Positions 1-6,185 of a stretch of DNA of 46,476 nucleotides are shown piece by piece. The DNA is taken from positions 1 to 46,476 of the forward strand of contig UQMM01000017.1 of assembly GCA_900542165.1 (NCBI GenBank), read 5' to 3'. The position numbers were made by a program, and so were the translations under genes. Numbering within the stretch: position 1 is the first letter of the stretch; the number at the start of each line of letters is the position of its first letter. The notes below the pieces were generated by a model. That model saw nothing but the letters and a program-made list of their open reading frames with translations, ran no database searches and had not been told where the DNA came from. This DNA is from an uncultured Collinsella sp. GTDB lineage: Bacteria; Actinomycetota; Coriobacteriia; Coriobacteriales; Coriobacteriaceae.

Positions 1-94
1 CTACGCGCCGTCGTCCAAGGCGTCCTACAGCAACGGAACCGTGATGCTCGGTTCGACCTGCTCGGTATCAGGCACGACACTCGTGCTCGCATAG
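1..94 (+). CDS. 3' end of a phage tail gene (partial)
   Basis: An open frame runs in from the left edge (reading from base 2) and stops at TAG 92-94, giving about 30 residues rich in Ser, Thr and Gly. The next gene starts 14 bases later behind an AAAGGA ribosome binding site. From the position directly before a diversity-generating retroelement target gene and in the same direction, it is probably the C-terminus of a tail or baseplate protein. The fragment is too short to identify the family. Confidence 0.5.
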   Translation, partial: YAPSSKASYSNGTVMLGSTCSVSGTTLVLA

Positions 95-107
95 AAAGGA
101 AACTGAA

Positions 108-1022
108 ATGGCAAACGTAAACGCGGAACGCTTCTCGGTCGGTGGCACGAGCTACCCGATCATCGACCAGGCCGCCCGCACCAACGCCGAGACCGCGCTC
201 GCCGGCTCGGAGTACAACCGCCTGGCACTCATCGGCAAGTACGGCGGACAGAGCATCGCGACGCTGCTCGCCGGAGAGATCGGCGGCGGCACGGTATACG
301 ACGCACTGCACAAGCGCATCGCCGCCAACAACTTCGCGGGCCTGCGCGTGGGCGACTACCTCGACGTTCCGCTCGTCTCCGCTTCCGGCGTGGCGGGCCA
401 GCAGTCCGTACGATTCATCATCGCGCACATCGACCCGTACCTGTGGTGCGACGACCGCGGCAAGGGGCACCACATCGCGTTCGTGGCCTCCGCGCCCATC
501 GCGGTCAGCTCGTCCTACGACGGGGTCGCCAACTCCTCGTGCATCCCGTGGAACAAGACGAACACCAACCAGGGCACGGCAGACATCAAGAACCCGTACC
601 TGTGCTCGCAGCTCAAGGGCTGGGAGACGGCCTTCGAGGCGTGCCTGCCCGAGGGCCTGACCAAGTACATCCTCACGCAGCGCGTCCTGCTCGAGGAGCG
701 CTACAGCGCCTCCGGTGCGCTCACCGACTCCAACAACTGGAGCTGGCAGGACATCGGCAAGATCTGGTCGCTCTCCGAGATGGAGGTCTACGGCTGCCCA
801 GTTTGGGGCACGCCCGGCTACTCCGTCGGCTTCGACTGCCAGTTCGACCTCTTCAAGGACACCGCGCACCGACTCGACGGTAGCCGCGGCACCTGGTGGC
901 TCCGTTCCGTCAGGGGTGGCTCGTCTGCGCGCGTCTGCTACGTCAGCGACTACGGCTACGCCAACGACTACGGTGCCGCGCACGACTGGGTTCGCCCGCG
1001 CGTGGGCTTCCTCCTAGGGTAG
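108..1022 (+). CDS. DGR target: variable phage tail protein with C-type-lectin-like C-terminus
   Basis: This 304-residue protein is the target of the retroelement encoded just downstream. The N-terminus reads like a phage receptor-binding or tail accessory protein. The last ~45 residues (WWLRSV, later HDWVRPRVGFLLG) have the Trp/Arg-rich ending typical of DGR variable proteins with a C-type-lectin or formylglycine-enzyme-like fold, also seen in DUF6273-type phage proteins. Residues ~259-300 are encoded by the variable repeat (882-1006), which matches the template repeat 668 bases downstream except almost only where the template has A. The protein probably sits at the tail tip and binds the host surface; this is inferred from the system, not seen in the sequence. 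The ATG at 108 follows an AAAGGA ribosome binding site. Confidence 0.85.
   Translation: MANVNAERFSVGGTSYPIIDQAARTNAETALAGSEYNRLALIGKYGGQSIATLLAGEIGGGTVYDALHKRIAANNFAGLRVGDYLDVPLVSASGVAGQQSVRFIIAHIDPYLWCDDRGKGHHIAFVASAPIAVSSSYDGVANSSCIPWNKTNTNQGTADIKNPYLCSQLKGWETAFEACLPEGLTKYILTQRVLLEERYSASGALTDSNNWSWQDIGKIWSLSEMEVYGCPVWGTPGYSVGFDCQFDLFKDTAHRLDGSRGTWWLRSVRGGSSARVCYVSDYGYANDYGAAHDWVRPRVGFLLG
882..1006 (+). repeat. DGR variable repeat (VR)
   Basis: This 125-base segment aligns without gaps to 1550-1674 at a constant offset of 668. I count 16 differences: 14 fall where the template has A and two where it has T. The last 14 bases (CGCCCGCGCGTGGG, 993-1006) are identical in both copies and purely G/C plus one T, matching the GC-rich initiation-of-mutagenic-homing element known from the Bordetella phage DGR. 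Similarity falls off immediately afterwards, as expected at the end of VR. Confidence 0.92.
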
Positions 1023-1050
1023 CGAAGCGGACCGTACAGGACACCCATCG

Positions 1051-1077
1051 GGCGCACGCCTCGCGCGTGCGCCTTTT
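1051..1077 (+). terminator. Hairpin downstream of VR (terminator or DGR target hairpin)
   Basis: A perfect 9-bp stem (GGCGCACGC at 1051-1059 pairing with GCGTGCGCC at 1065-1073) with a 5-base loop is followed by TTTT. It may be a weak terminator after the target gene. A hairpin downstream of VR is also a known requirement for efficient retrohoming in the Bordetella phage DGR, although there it lies only a few bases from VR whereas here it is 44 bases away. Confidence 0.6.
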
Positions 1078-1102
1078 CATGTCACGAGAGAGGAGCATCG
1101 CC

Positions 1103-1525
1103 TTGAGCGGAGTACCCGAGAGGCTTAGAAACCTGAGCGAGCGCGAGTTCTACAACACGGCCATCGAGCTGCGCGTGGAGGTGCTGGGCATCATCACGTC
1201 GAGCGCCATCCCGAAATCGCAGCGCTTCACGTTCGCCGTCCCTATGGCAGAGACGGCCCGCAGCGTCGTCTACAACATCGTCAAGGCCGAGGCGTTCTAC
1301 CCGAACACCGCCGAGAACGTCGCGGCACGCAAGCGCTTCCTCACGCTGGCCGTCGCCGACTGCGAACAGCTGTACCAGGACGCGCAGGCATACCTCGAGG
1401 TGTACCGTCGGAAGGGGGACACGCAGCACGCCGGGGCATTCGAGCGCATGGCGGGGCTCGTCGACTCCGAGATAAAGCTGCTCAAGGGCGCGCGCAAGGG
1501 CGTCAAGTTGATCGGGGCGCGGTAG
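1103..1525 (+). CDS. avd: DGR accessory protein Avd
   Basis: A protein of 140 residues lying between VR and TR, the standard place for the accessory variability determinant. It is predicted to be all-helical with a basic C-terminus (KLLKGARKGVKL), fitting the four-helix-bundle Avd family (about 128 residues in Bordetella phage) that forms a pentamer, binds the reverse transcriptase and is needed for cDNA synthesis and mutagenic homing. I prefer the TTG start at 1103 because AGGAG (1091-1095) lies 7 bases upstream; the in-frame ATG at 1079 lies just after the T-run of the preceding hairpin and has no such site. Assignment rests on position, size and helical character rather than a searched match. 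Confidence 0.8.
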   Translation: MSGVPERLRNLSEREFYNTAIELRVEVLGIITSSAIPKSQRFTFAVPMAETARSVVYNIVKAEAFYPNTAENVAARKRFLTLAVADCEQLYQDAQAYLEVYRRKGDTQHAGAFERMAGLVDSEIKLLKGARKGVKLIGAR

Positions 1526-1549
1526 AATGGCAGGACGTCGTCCCTTGTT

Positions 1550-1674
1550 AACCGCTACAACTGGTGGCTCCGTTCCGTCAGGGGTGGCTCGTCTGCGAAC
1601 GTCTGCTACGTCAACAACAACGGCAACGCCAACTACAACGATGCCACGAACGACTGGATTCGCCCGCGCGTGGG
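1550..1674 (+). repeat. DGR template repeat (TR)
   Basis: This non-coding copy of VR lies between avd and the reverse transcriptase. It contains 28 adenines, many of them in nine or ten AAC codons in the VR reading frame. AAC is the codon favoured in DGR templates because changes at its two adenines give many amino acids but never a stop codon. Fourteen of the A positions are substituted in VR (to G, C or T), the expected trace of error-prone reverse transcription at template A. TR ends with the same GC-rich 14-mer (1661-1674). An open frame crossing it is not considered a gene. Confidence 0.93.
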
Positions 1675-1884
1675 ATTGCTCATACTCGCCAGACAGCCCC
1701 GCCGGTGCGCGGGGCTCCGAGCACATGAGGAAGGAAGGGCCGACGTTCGGGCACGCGCCCGTAAAGACGCATCCCGCTGGGAGGGCAGTCCGCTCCTTGC
1801 ATGGCCGCGAGCTTCGGCGCTCGACGCGGTTTCATTGCTCCTCCCTAAGCGGCCTGGGAACGCCGGCGCCCATAGGCGAAGGCC
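1675..1884 (+). ncRNA. TR-RT spacer, probably part of the DGR RNA
   Basis: The 210 bases between TR and the reverse transcriptase have no convincing gene. They begin with a strong hairpin (AGCCCCGC at 1695-1702 pairing with GCGGGGCT at 1709-1716) about 20 bases after TR, followed by further GC-rich self-complementary stretches. In the Bordetella phage system the RNA just downstream of TR binds the RT-Avd complex and primes cDNA synthesis. This segment has the right place and similar size, so the same role is inferred. Confidence 0.55.
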
Positions 1885-3111
1885 GTGCGGGATGCCATCA
1901 TGAATAGCGATGAGCGCCGAAAGGCAAGGAGAGCCAGGCGCGATGCGAAGAGGGCCGCGAACAGGGCGAAGCGCTGCGCGGCCCTCACCATCTCCAATGC
2001 CGCCCGCCTCGACAACATCCACGAGGCGGCACGCGACGCCGCGAAGGGCGTCCGCTGGAAGGCAAGCGTCCAGCGCTACATGGTCCACTCCCTGCGCAAC
2101 TCGCTCTACGCACGGCGGGACCTCCTGGCGGGCAACGACATCCGCAAGGGCTTCGTCCGGTTCCACGTCATCGAGCGCGGGAAGGACAGGGCGATAGCCG
2201 CCCCGCGGTTCTCCGAACGCGTTATACAGAAGGCCGTCACGAGGGCGGTCATGGCCCCGGCGGTATGGCCGACGCTCACACCCGGGTGCGCCGCCAACAT
2301 GCGAGGCCGCGGCACGGACTACGCCCTCATGCGCCTGAAGGGGCAGCTCGCCGAGCATTACCGCAGGCACGGCGCGGAGGGCTATGTCCTGCTCATGGAC
2401 TTCTCCGACTACTTCGGGACAATCGACCACGGGACGGCGCTCGACCTCGTGAGGCGGACGCTCACAGACCCCGCGGCCGTCGAGTTCATGCGCCTTCAGA
2501 TAGAGGCGAACGGCAGGATCGGGCTCGGTTTGGGAAGCGAACCGAACCAGGCGCTGGCCGTCGCCATACCGTCCCCGCTCGACCACCTCGGCGAGCGCTG
2601 GCGCGGAATCGAGGCGTCGGGCCGGTACATGGACGACTCCTACTTCATAGCGCTCGACAAGGAGACCCTCTGGCGGTTCCTCGACGCGGCCCGCGTCCTG
2701 TGCTCGTCGCTCGGCATCACCATCAACGAGAGGAAGACCAAGGTGGTGAAGCTCACGCGCGGGTTCACGTTCCTCAAGAAGCGGTTCCGCTTCACCGAAT
2801 CGGGCAGGATCGTCGTGACGCCGATACCGAAGTCCCTCGCCCGCGAGCGCCGGAAGCTGCGCACCCACGCCCGCATGGTCGCCGAGGGGAGCATGACGCT
2901 CGAGCAGGCCTACGTCTCCTATATGTCGTTCCGCGGGTCTCTCGAGCGGAAGCGCGGCGACGGCAGGCCGAGGTTCCGCATGAACGTCCACTGGACCGTG
3001 CGCGACTTCGACCGGCTGTTCGTCGAGCTCGTCGTCGGTGCCGGGCAGTCTCACGCCGCCGATACGATGTCCGCACATCCCCTAGGAGAAAGGAGTCCGC
3101 ATGGACACTGA
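1885..3111 (+). CDS. DGR reverse transcriptase
   Basis: This is a group-II-intron-like reverse transcriptase of 408 residues that copies the TR RNA into A-mutagenised cDNA for VR replacement. Catalytic motif A is LLMDFSDYF with Asp172; the active-site motif YMDD is at residues 248-251; the region before it (GLGLGSEPNQ, near 213) corresponds to the fourth RT motif, in which DGR enzymes usually end in SQ and this one has NQ. A basic N-terminus (many Arg/Lys in the first 35 residues) and a thumb region rich in Arg follow the family pattern. The start may be GTG 1885 or ATG 1900; neither has a strong ribosome binding site. The 3' end overlaps the next gene by 11 bases. Confidence 0.92.
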   Translation: MRDAIMNSDERRKARRARRDAKRAANRAKRCAALTISNAARLDNIHEAARDAAKGVRWKASVQRYMVHSLRNSLYARRDLLAGNDIRKGFVRFHVIERGKDRAIAAPRFSERVIQKAVTRAVMAPAVWPTLTPGCAANMRGRGTDYALMRLKGQLAEHYRRHGAEGYVLLMDFSDYFGTIDHGTALDLVRRTLTDPAAVEFMRLQIEANGRIGLGLGSEPNQALAVAIPSPLDHLGERWRGIEASGRYMDDSYFIALDKETLWRFLDAARVLCSSLGITINERKTKVVKLTRGFTFLKKRFRFTESGRIVVTPIPKSLARERRKLRTHARMVAEGSMTLEQAYVSYMSFRGSLERKRGDGRPRFRMNVHWTVRDFDRLFVELVVGAGQSHAADTMSAHPLGERSPHGH

Positions 3112-3421
3112 GGAGGAGCGTCCCGACACCGTGGACGACGGCACGCAGGCCGAGGTGAACGCGCTGCGAAACCTGCTCTCGCAGCTGGGCGACCCCGACG
3201 CGGCCCATGAGGCGGGCGTCATCGACGACGACTCGTACATCGAGCAGAAGGCCAAGAAGATGGCCTATACGGCGGCGCTCGCCGCCTACGACAGGGGCGA
3301 GACGCCCGACGTGCCGGCGCTGCTCGGCCAGATGCGCGAGCAGGCATCGAAGCCGACGCAGACCGAGCAGAACACGGCGAACATCGACTACCTGCTCATG
3401 ACGGTCGGAGGTGACCAGTAA
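3101..3421 (+). CDS. Small acidic phage protein, unknown function
   Basis: A protein of 106 residues, acidic and helical, with no family I recognise. It starts inside the last codons of the reverse transcriptase gene behind a very strong ribosome binding site (AGGAGAAAGGAG) and its stop overlaps the start of the XkdX-like gene (TAATG). The translational coupling and position indicate a late phage tail-region protein, similar in place to the small proteins that precede XkdX in many siphophages. Confidence 0.65.
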   Translation: MDTEEERPDTVDDGTQAEVNALRNLLSQLGDPDAAHEAGVIDDDSYIEQKAKKMAYTAALAAYDRGETPDVPALLGQMREQASKPTQTEQNTANIDYLLMTVGGDQ

Positions 3422-3588
3422 TGCCTACGAAGAAGACCGACGAGCATTCCAAGCACTTCGCGCTCGTCAAGAAGTACTACGACCGACCTCTCTGGAGCAA
3501 GGCGCGAGTGCATAAGGCCGTCGAGTGCAAGTGGATCACCGCCGACGAGTACAAGGTGATCACCGGCGAGGAGTACACGGCCGAATAG
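3421..3588 (+). CDS. XkdX family phage protein
   Basis: A 55-residue protein with the XkdX pattern: an early KKYYD motif, then a Trp, a segment ending in a Val-Gly-like position, and the ending ITADEYKVITGEEY. XkdX proteins are short proteins of unknown function encoded just before the holin and lysin genes of PBSX-like and many siphophages. The start codon overlaps the preceding stop, so the gene is translationally coupled. Confidence 0.8.
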   Translation: MPTKKTDEHSKHFALVKKYYDRPLWSKARVHKAVECKWITADEYKVITGEEYTAE

Positions 3589-3608
3589 GCGGAAGGAGGG
3601 CGCTCAGG

Positions 3609-4025
3609 ATGGAAGTGCTCAAGCTCTTTGCGCCTTACGGACCGGGATGGCTCGGCGGCGTGCTCCTGGCGCTCATTGCGTTTTACTTCGCGCGTCAATT
3701 TCTCGCCGAATACAAGCTGCAGAACGAGCGCAAAGCAAACCTCGACATCAAGCGCGAGGAGCGCAAGCAGGCCGAAGTCGACGAGAGGGCGCAGCGCGAC
3801 CGTGAACGGTCCCAAATGGAGGGACGCATCGCGGCCCAGATGGAGCGAAGCAACGCCCTCATGGAGGGCATGAAGACCCTCATGGAATCGGTGGTCGCGT
3901 CAAACGACGTCCTTCACAGCGATTTGGTGCACAGCCAGGCACGTAGCCAGGGCATGGCGGCGAAAGTCGACCACATGTGCGACCGAGTCGACTTCCTGTA
4001 CGACAGGGAGACGATGGGAAGATAG
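3609..4025 (+). CDS. Phage membrane protein with coiled coil, probably lysis-associated
   Basis: A protein of 138 residues starting at ATG 3609 behind GGAAGGAGGG. One membrane segment lies at about residues 10-30 (GWLGGVLLALIAFYFA), followed by a long highly charged, Glu/Arg/Lys-rich coiled coil to about residue 85 and a helical tail. The architecture resembles small phage holin-accessory proteins such as BhlA-type proteins, and it lies directly before the holin and lysin. The exact family is not certain. Confidence 0.65.
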   Translation: MEVLKLFAPYGPGWLGGVLLALIAFYFARQFLAEYKLQNERKANLDIKREERKQAEVDERAQRDRERSQMEGRIAAQMERSNALMEGMKTLMESVVASNDVLHSDLVHSQARSQGMAAKVDHMCDRVDFLYDRETMGR

Positions 4026-4039
4026 ACAGGAGTAAATCA

Positions 4040-4348
4040 ATGACAGAGATTCAAGCATGCCTCACGGTGGTAACGGTGCTCGTCGTTCCGTACATCGTGC
4101 AGGCGATCAAGACACAGGCCATGAGCGGCAACGCTGCCAGATGGATTGCCATCGCTGCATCCGTGCTCGCGGGAGCGCTCACCGCGATGGCTGGCGGCAT
4201 CCCGGCAGACCCGGCATCATGGGTCACCTCGATTTTCGCCGCCGTCGGCGGTGTCCAGGTGGCATACGCGGCATTCAAGTCCGTGGGCGTAACGTCCAAG
4301 TGGCTCGACTCGCTCTTGGCGCTCGGTGACGTGAAGAAGGAGGCCTAG
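4040..4348 (+). CDS. Phage holin
   Basis: A protein of 102 residues with two or three hydrophobic segments (about residues 6-22, 34-50 and 60-80) and a short charged C-terminus (LALGDVKKEA), the usual plan of phage holins that let the endolysin reach the wall. It has a clear ribosome binding site (ACAGGAG) and lies two bases before the amidase gene. The position directly before an endolysin supports the call more than the sequence alone does. Confidence 0.75.
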   Translation: MTEIQACLTVVTVLVVPYIVQAIKTQAMSGNAARWIAIAASVLAGALTAMAGGIPADPASWVTSIFAAVGGVQVAYAAFKSVGVTSKWLDSLLALGDVKKEA

Positions 4349-4350
4349 CC

Positions 4351-5160
4351 ATGGCCAAGCTGTTTATCATCTGCGGCCACGGAGCCGGCGACCCCGGATG
4401 CTGCGCAGGCGGCTATACCGAGGCCGAGCGCGTCCGCGCCCTCGGCGAGCGCATCAAGGCGCTTGGAGGCGATCAGGTCGAGCTCGGGGACACATCGCGC
4501 AACTGGTATGCCGACGGCGGCGTAAACCTCCTGAACACCGACGCCCCGGTGGTGGAGCTGCATATGGACGCCAGCGGAATCGCGACAGCGCACGGCGCAC
4601 ACGTCATCATCAAGTCCGGCTTCGAGCCCGACGATTACGACAAGGCTCTCGCCGACAAGCTGTCGGCGTTCATGCCCGGCCGCGCCGAGAAGATCGTGCA
4701 CCATTCCGAGCTCGCCAACGTAAACCGAGCCGCGGCACGCGGCATCAACTACCGCCTGTGCGAGAACGGCTTCATCGACAACGACGGCGACCGCGAGAAG
4801 TTCAACTCCAACATCGACGAGCTCGCGCGCATCTACCTCGAGTGCTTCGGCATCACCGCGTCGAGCGCCCCAGCGCCCTCGACACAGGCGCAGCCCGCGC
4901 CGCAGGATACGACCGAGGACTTCGGCGGCAAGTACCGCTGTACCGTCTCCGCGCTCAACGTGCGCGACGCGCCGTCCCTCGGCGGCAATGTCGTCACCAG
5001 CTACTCAAGCGAGCAGACCGTCGTGCTCGACGACTGGTACAAGATCGCCGACGGCTACGTTTGGGGCCGCTACACGTCGTACAGCGGCCACACCCGCTAC
5101 GTCGCGGTCGGCAAGGCCACGGGCAAGCCCGAGGCGGACGACTTCCTCGTTAAGGCGTAG
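4351..5160 (+). CDS. Phage endolysin: N-acetylmuramoyl-L-alanine amidase with SH3-like domain
   Basis: An enzyme of 269 residues that cuts the bond between N-acetylmuramic acid and the peptide stem. Residues 1-~170 form an amidase-3-like zinc domain: the GHGAGDPG motif gives the first zinc His (H10), a Glu follows near residue 24-26, and ELHMDAS gives a second His (H71). A Pro/Ala/Gln-rich linker (about 172-188) leads to a C-terminal SH3-type wall-binding domain that begins with YRCTVSALNVRDAPS. It lies after the holin in a lysis cassette and has no signal peptide, as usual for holin-dependent lysins. Confidence 0.88.
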   Translation: MAKLFIICGHGAGDPGCCAGGYTEAERVRALGERIKALGGDQVELGDTSRNWYADGGVNLLNTDAPVVELHMDASGIATAHGAHVIIKSGFEPDDYDKALADKLSAFMPGRAEKIVHHSELANVNRAAARGINYRLCENGFIDNDGDREKFNSNIDELARIYLECFGITASSAPAPSTQAQPAPQDTTEDFGGKYRCTVSALNVRDAPSLGGNVVTSYSSEQTVVLDDWYKIADGYVWGRYTSYSGHTRYVAVGKATGKPEADDFLVKA

Positions 5161-5162
5161 CC

Positions 5163-5474
5163 ATGCCGTACCCGAGCCCGGCAGACGAGGACAGGAACGG
5201 CGGCTGCGGGCTGATCGTCCTGCTCGCGGTCTTGCTGTTCGTCGCGTGCGGTTTCTCGTCGTGCGCCATGAGCGCCTTCGCGAACGACGGCATGACCGTA
5301 TCGAAGGCGCGTACCGACGGCCCCCTATACGACCTCCCCGAGGACGTGCACCAGCAGATCGTATGCGACCGGCACAACCGCGAGTACCTCCTGCTCACGA
5401 CCGACGAGGGCGGCGTGTACCTCATCCCGTATCTCGATGAGAACGGCGAGCAGGAGATTATGCCGCAAGCGTAG
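5163..5474 (+). CDS. Small phage membrane protein, DUF6440-like
   Basis: A protein of 103 residues whose first ATG follows the amidase stop by two bases. Residues ~14-40 form a membrane anchor (LIVLLAVLLFVACGF), with Cys residues that could also suggest a lipoprotein signal. The C-terminal part, with a Asp-Arg-x-x-Arg-x-Tyr-Leu stretch, a Gly-Val-Tyr-Leu-Ile-Pro stretch and a final DENGEQ, resembles the small DUF6440 domain found in phage and bacterial proteins. It closes the lysis module and is followed by a terminator. Function is unknown. Confidence 0.6.
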   Translation: MPYPSPADEDRNGGCGLIVLLAVLLFVACGFSSCAMSAFANDGMTVSKARTDGPLYDLPEDVHQQIVCDRHNREYLLLTTDEGGVYLIPYLDENGEQEIMPQA

Positions 5475-5500
5475 CGCGTGGTATCCTAAGCAGAACGATG

Positions 5501-5541
5501 GTCCCGAACGTGCAGATCTCGGTTCGAGAAGACGTTCGGAC
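5501..5541 (+). other. Hairpin downstream of the lysis module
   Basis: GTCC-(C)-GAACGT at 5501-5511 pairs with ACGTTCGGAC at 5532-5541, with one bulged C, around a 20-base loop. It lies between the last prophage gene and the first copy of the 92-bp repeat. I could not fold it into a tRNA cloverleaf even though the sequence after it reads GGGGCACCA. Confidence 0.4.
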
Positions 5542-5633
5542 GGGGCACCACAGAATCTAAGAAGCCCGTTACCAATTCGGTAGCGGGCTTTTTGCTACCC
5601 ATACGCCGGGATTCGAACCCGACAGGGTGCGGA
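5542..5633. repeat. 92-bp direct repeat, copy 1 (terminator plus tRNA T-arm-like segment)
   Basis: This block is repeated without indels at 5730-5821 with about 12 mismatches, several of which keep the internal stem paired. It starts with GGGGCACCA, contains a rho-independent terminator, and ends with a segment (about 5603-5622) whose reverse complement GGGTTCGAATCCCG is a canonical tRNA T-arm. No complete tRNA could be built on either strand. It lies just outside the last prophage gene, where an attachment site would be expected. Confidence 0.7.
5563..5593 (+). terminator. Rho-independent terminator of the prophage lysis operon
   Basis: An 11-bp stem (AGCCCGTTACC at 5563-5573 with GGTAGCGGGCT at 5579-5589, one G-T pair) with a 5-base loop is followed by TTTTT. 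Confidence 0.85.
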
Positions 5634-5729
5634 GCTGAGGAAACGCGAAGCGTTTTCCAGCGCAGCACACAAGGAGCGGAGCGACGCAACGGAAGCGAGC
5701 GGCGCCAGCCGCACGCGGACATCCCGCTG

Positions 5730-5821
5730 GGGGCACCATTTAAATTAAGAAGCCCGTTGCCCTCGCGGTGGCGGGCTTTTTGCTACCGATATGCCGGGAT
5801 TCGAACCCGACAGGGTGCGGA
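5730..5821. repeat. 92-bp direct repeat, copy 2
   Basis: The second copy of the 5542-5633 block. It again contains a terminator stem (5751-5777) with the T-run at 5777-5781 and the same T-arm-like segment. The 96 bases between the copies include a hairpin-forming GGAAACGCG/CGTTTTCC stretch and no gene. Confidence 0.7.
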
Positions 5822-6127
5822 TTCCGGCATCATCGCAAGGCCTGTGGTCAAAAAATGGCAAATATGAGTACTGTTACCATTTTAGTTACAGCGATTTCAT
5901 GCCTTCAGAAGGCGATTTAGCCGTCAGGCGTCCTACGGCGGAAAAATTGCAGACGTTTATCGGCTAAGTACTTGGATATATGTTGCGTAACACTACATAT
6001 TTTGCAAATAAATAATGTTACAGGACTTGTGACAGTACTCATATTTGACGTTTTTTGCCCACGGCCCCTTATTACGTGGGCGAATCAGTTGCAAAACGGA
6101 CTCCTAAACGTCCTTCGCAAACAAAAA
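5822..6127. other. AT-rich gene-free region with a long-spaced inverted repeat
   Basis: This stretch is clearly richer in A+T than its surroundings and has no plausible gene. CAAATATGAGTACTGTTAC (5859-5877) is repeated in inverted form at 6029-6047 with one mismatch, and GTTAC/GTAAC pieces recur between the arms. It lies between the convergent ends of the prophage lysis operon and glnN, so it does not look like a normal promoter. Arm-type integrase or excisionase sites or a decayed insertion are possible, none proven. Confidence 0.5.
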
Positions 6128-6154
6128 CCGGGGCCCGCACGATGCGGACCCCGG
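6123..6154 (-). terminator. Terminator of glnN
   Basis: CCGGGG-C-CCGCA (6128-6139) pairs with TGCGG-A-CCCCGG (6143-6154) with one mismatch; on the - strand the stem is followed by TTTTTG. Confidence 0.85.
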
Positions 6155-6185
6155 CTCAATACCGTGACGATATGTCAGTTACGCT

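Noticed and set aside
1527..1907. Open frame crossing the template repeat
   Set aside because: Its only similarity is to the VR-coded region read out of frame; TR is expected to be non-coding and no ribosome binding site is convincing.
5490..5830. tRNA gene at the prophage edge
   Set aside because: T-arm-like segments and a CCA-like end are visible, but no anticodon arm, D arm or acceptor stem could be assembled on either strand.
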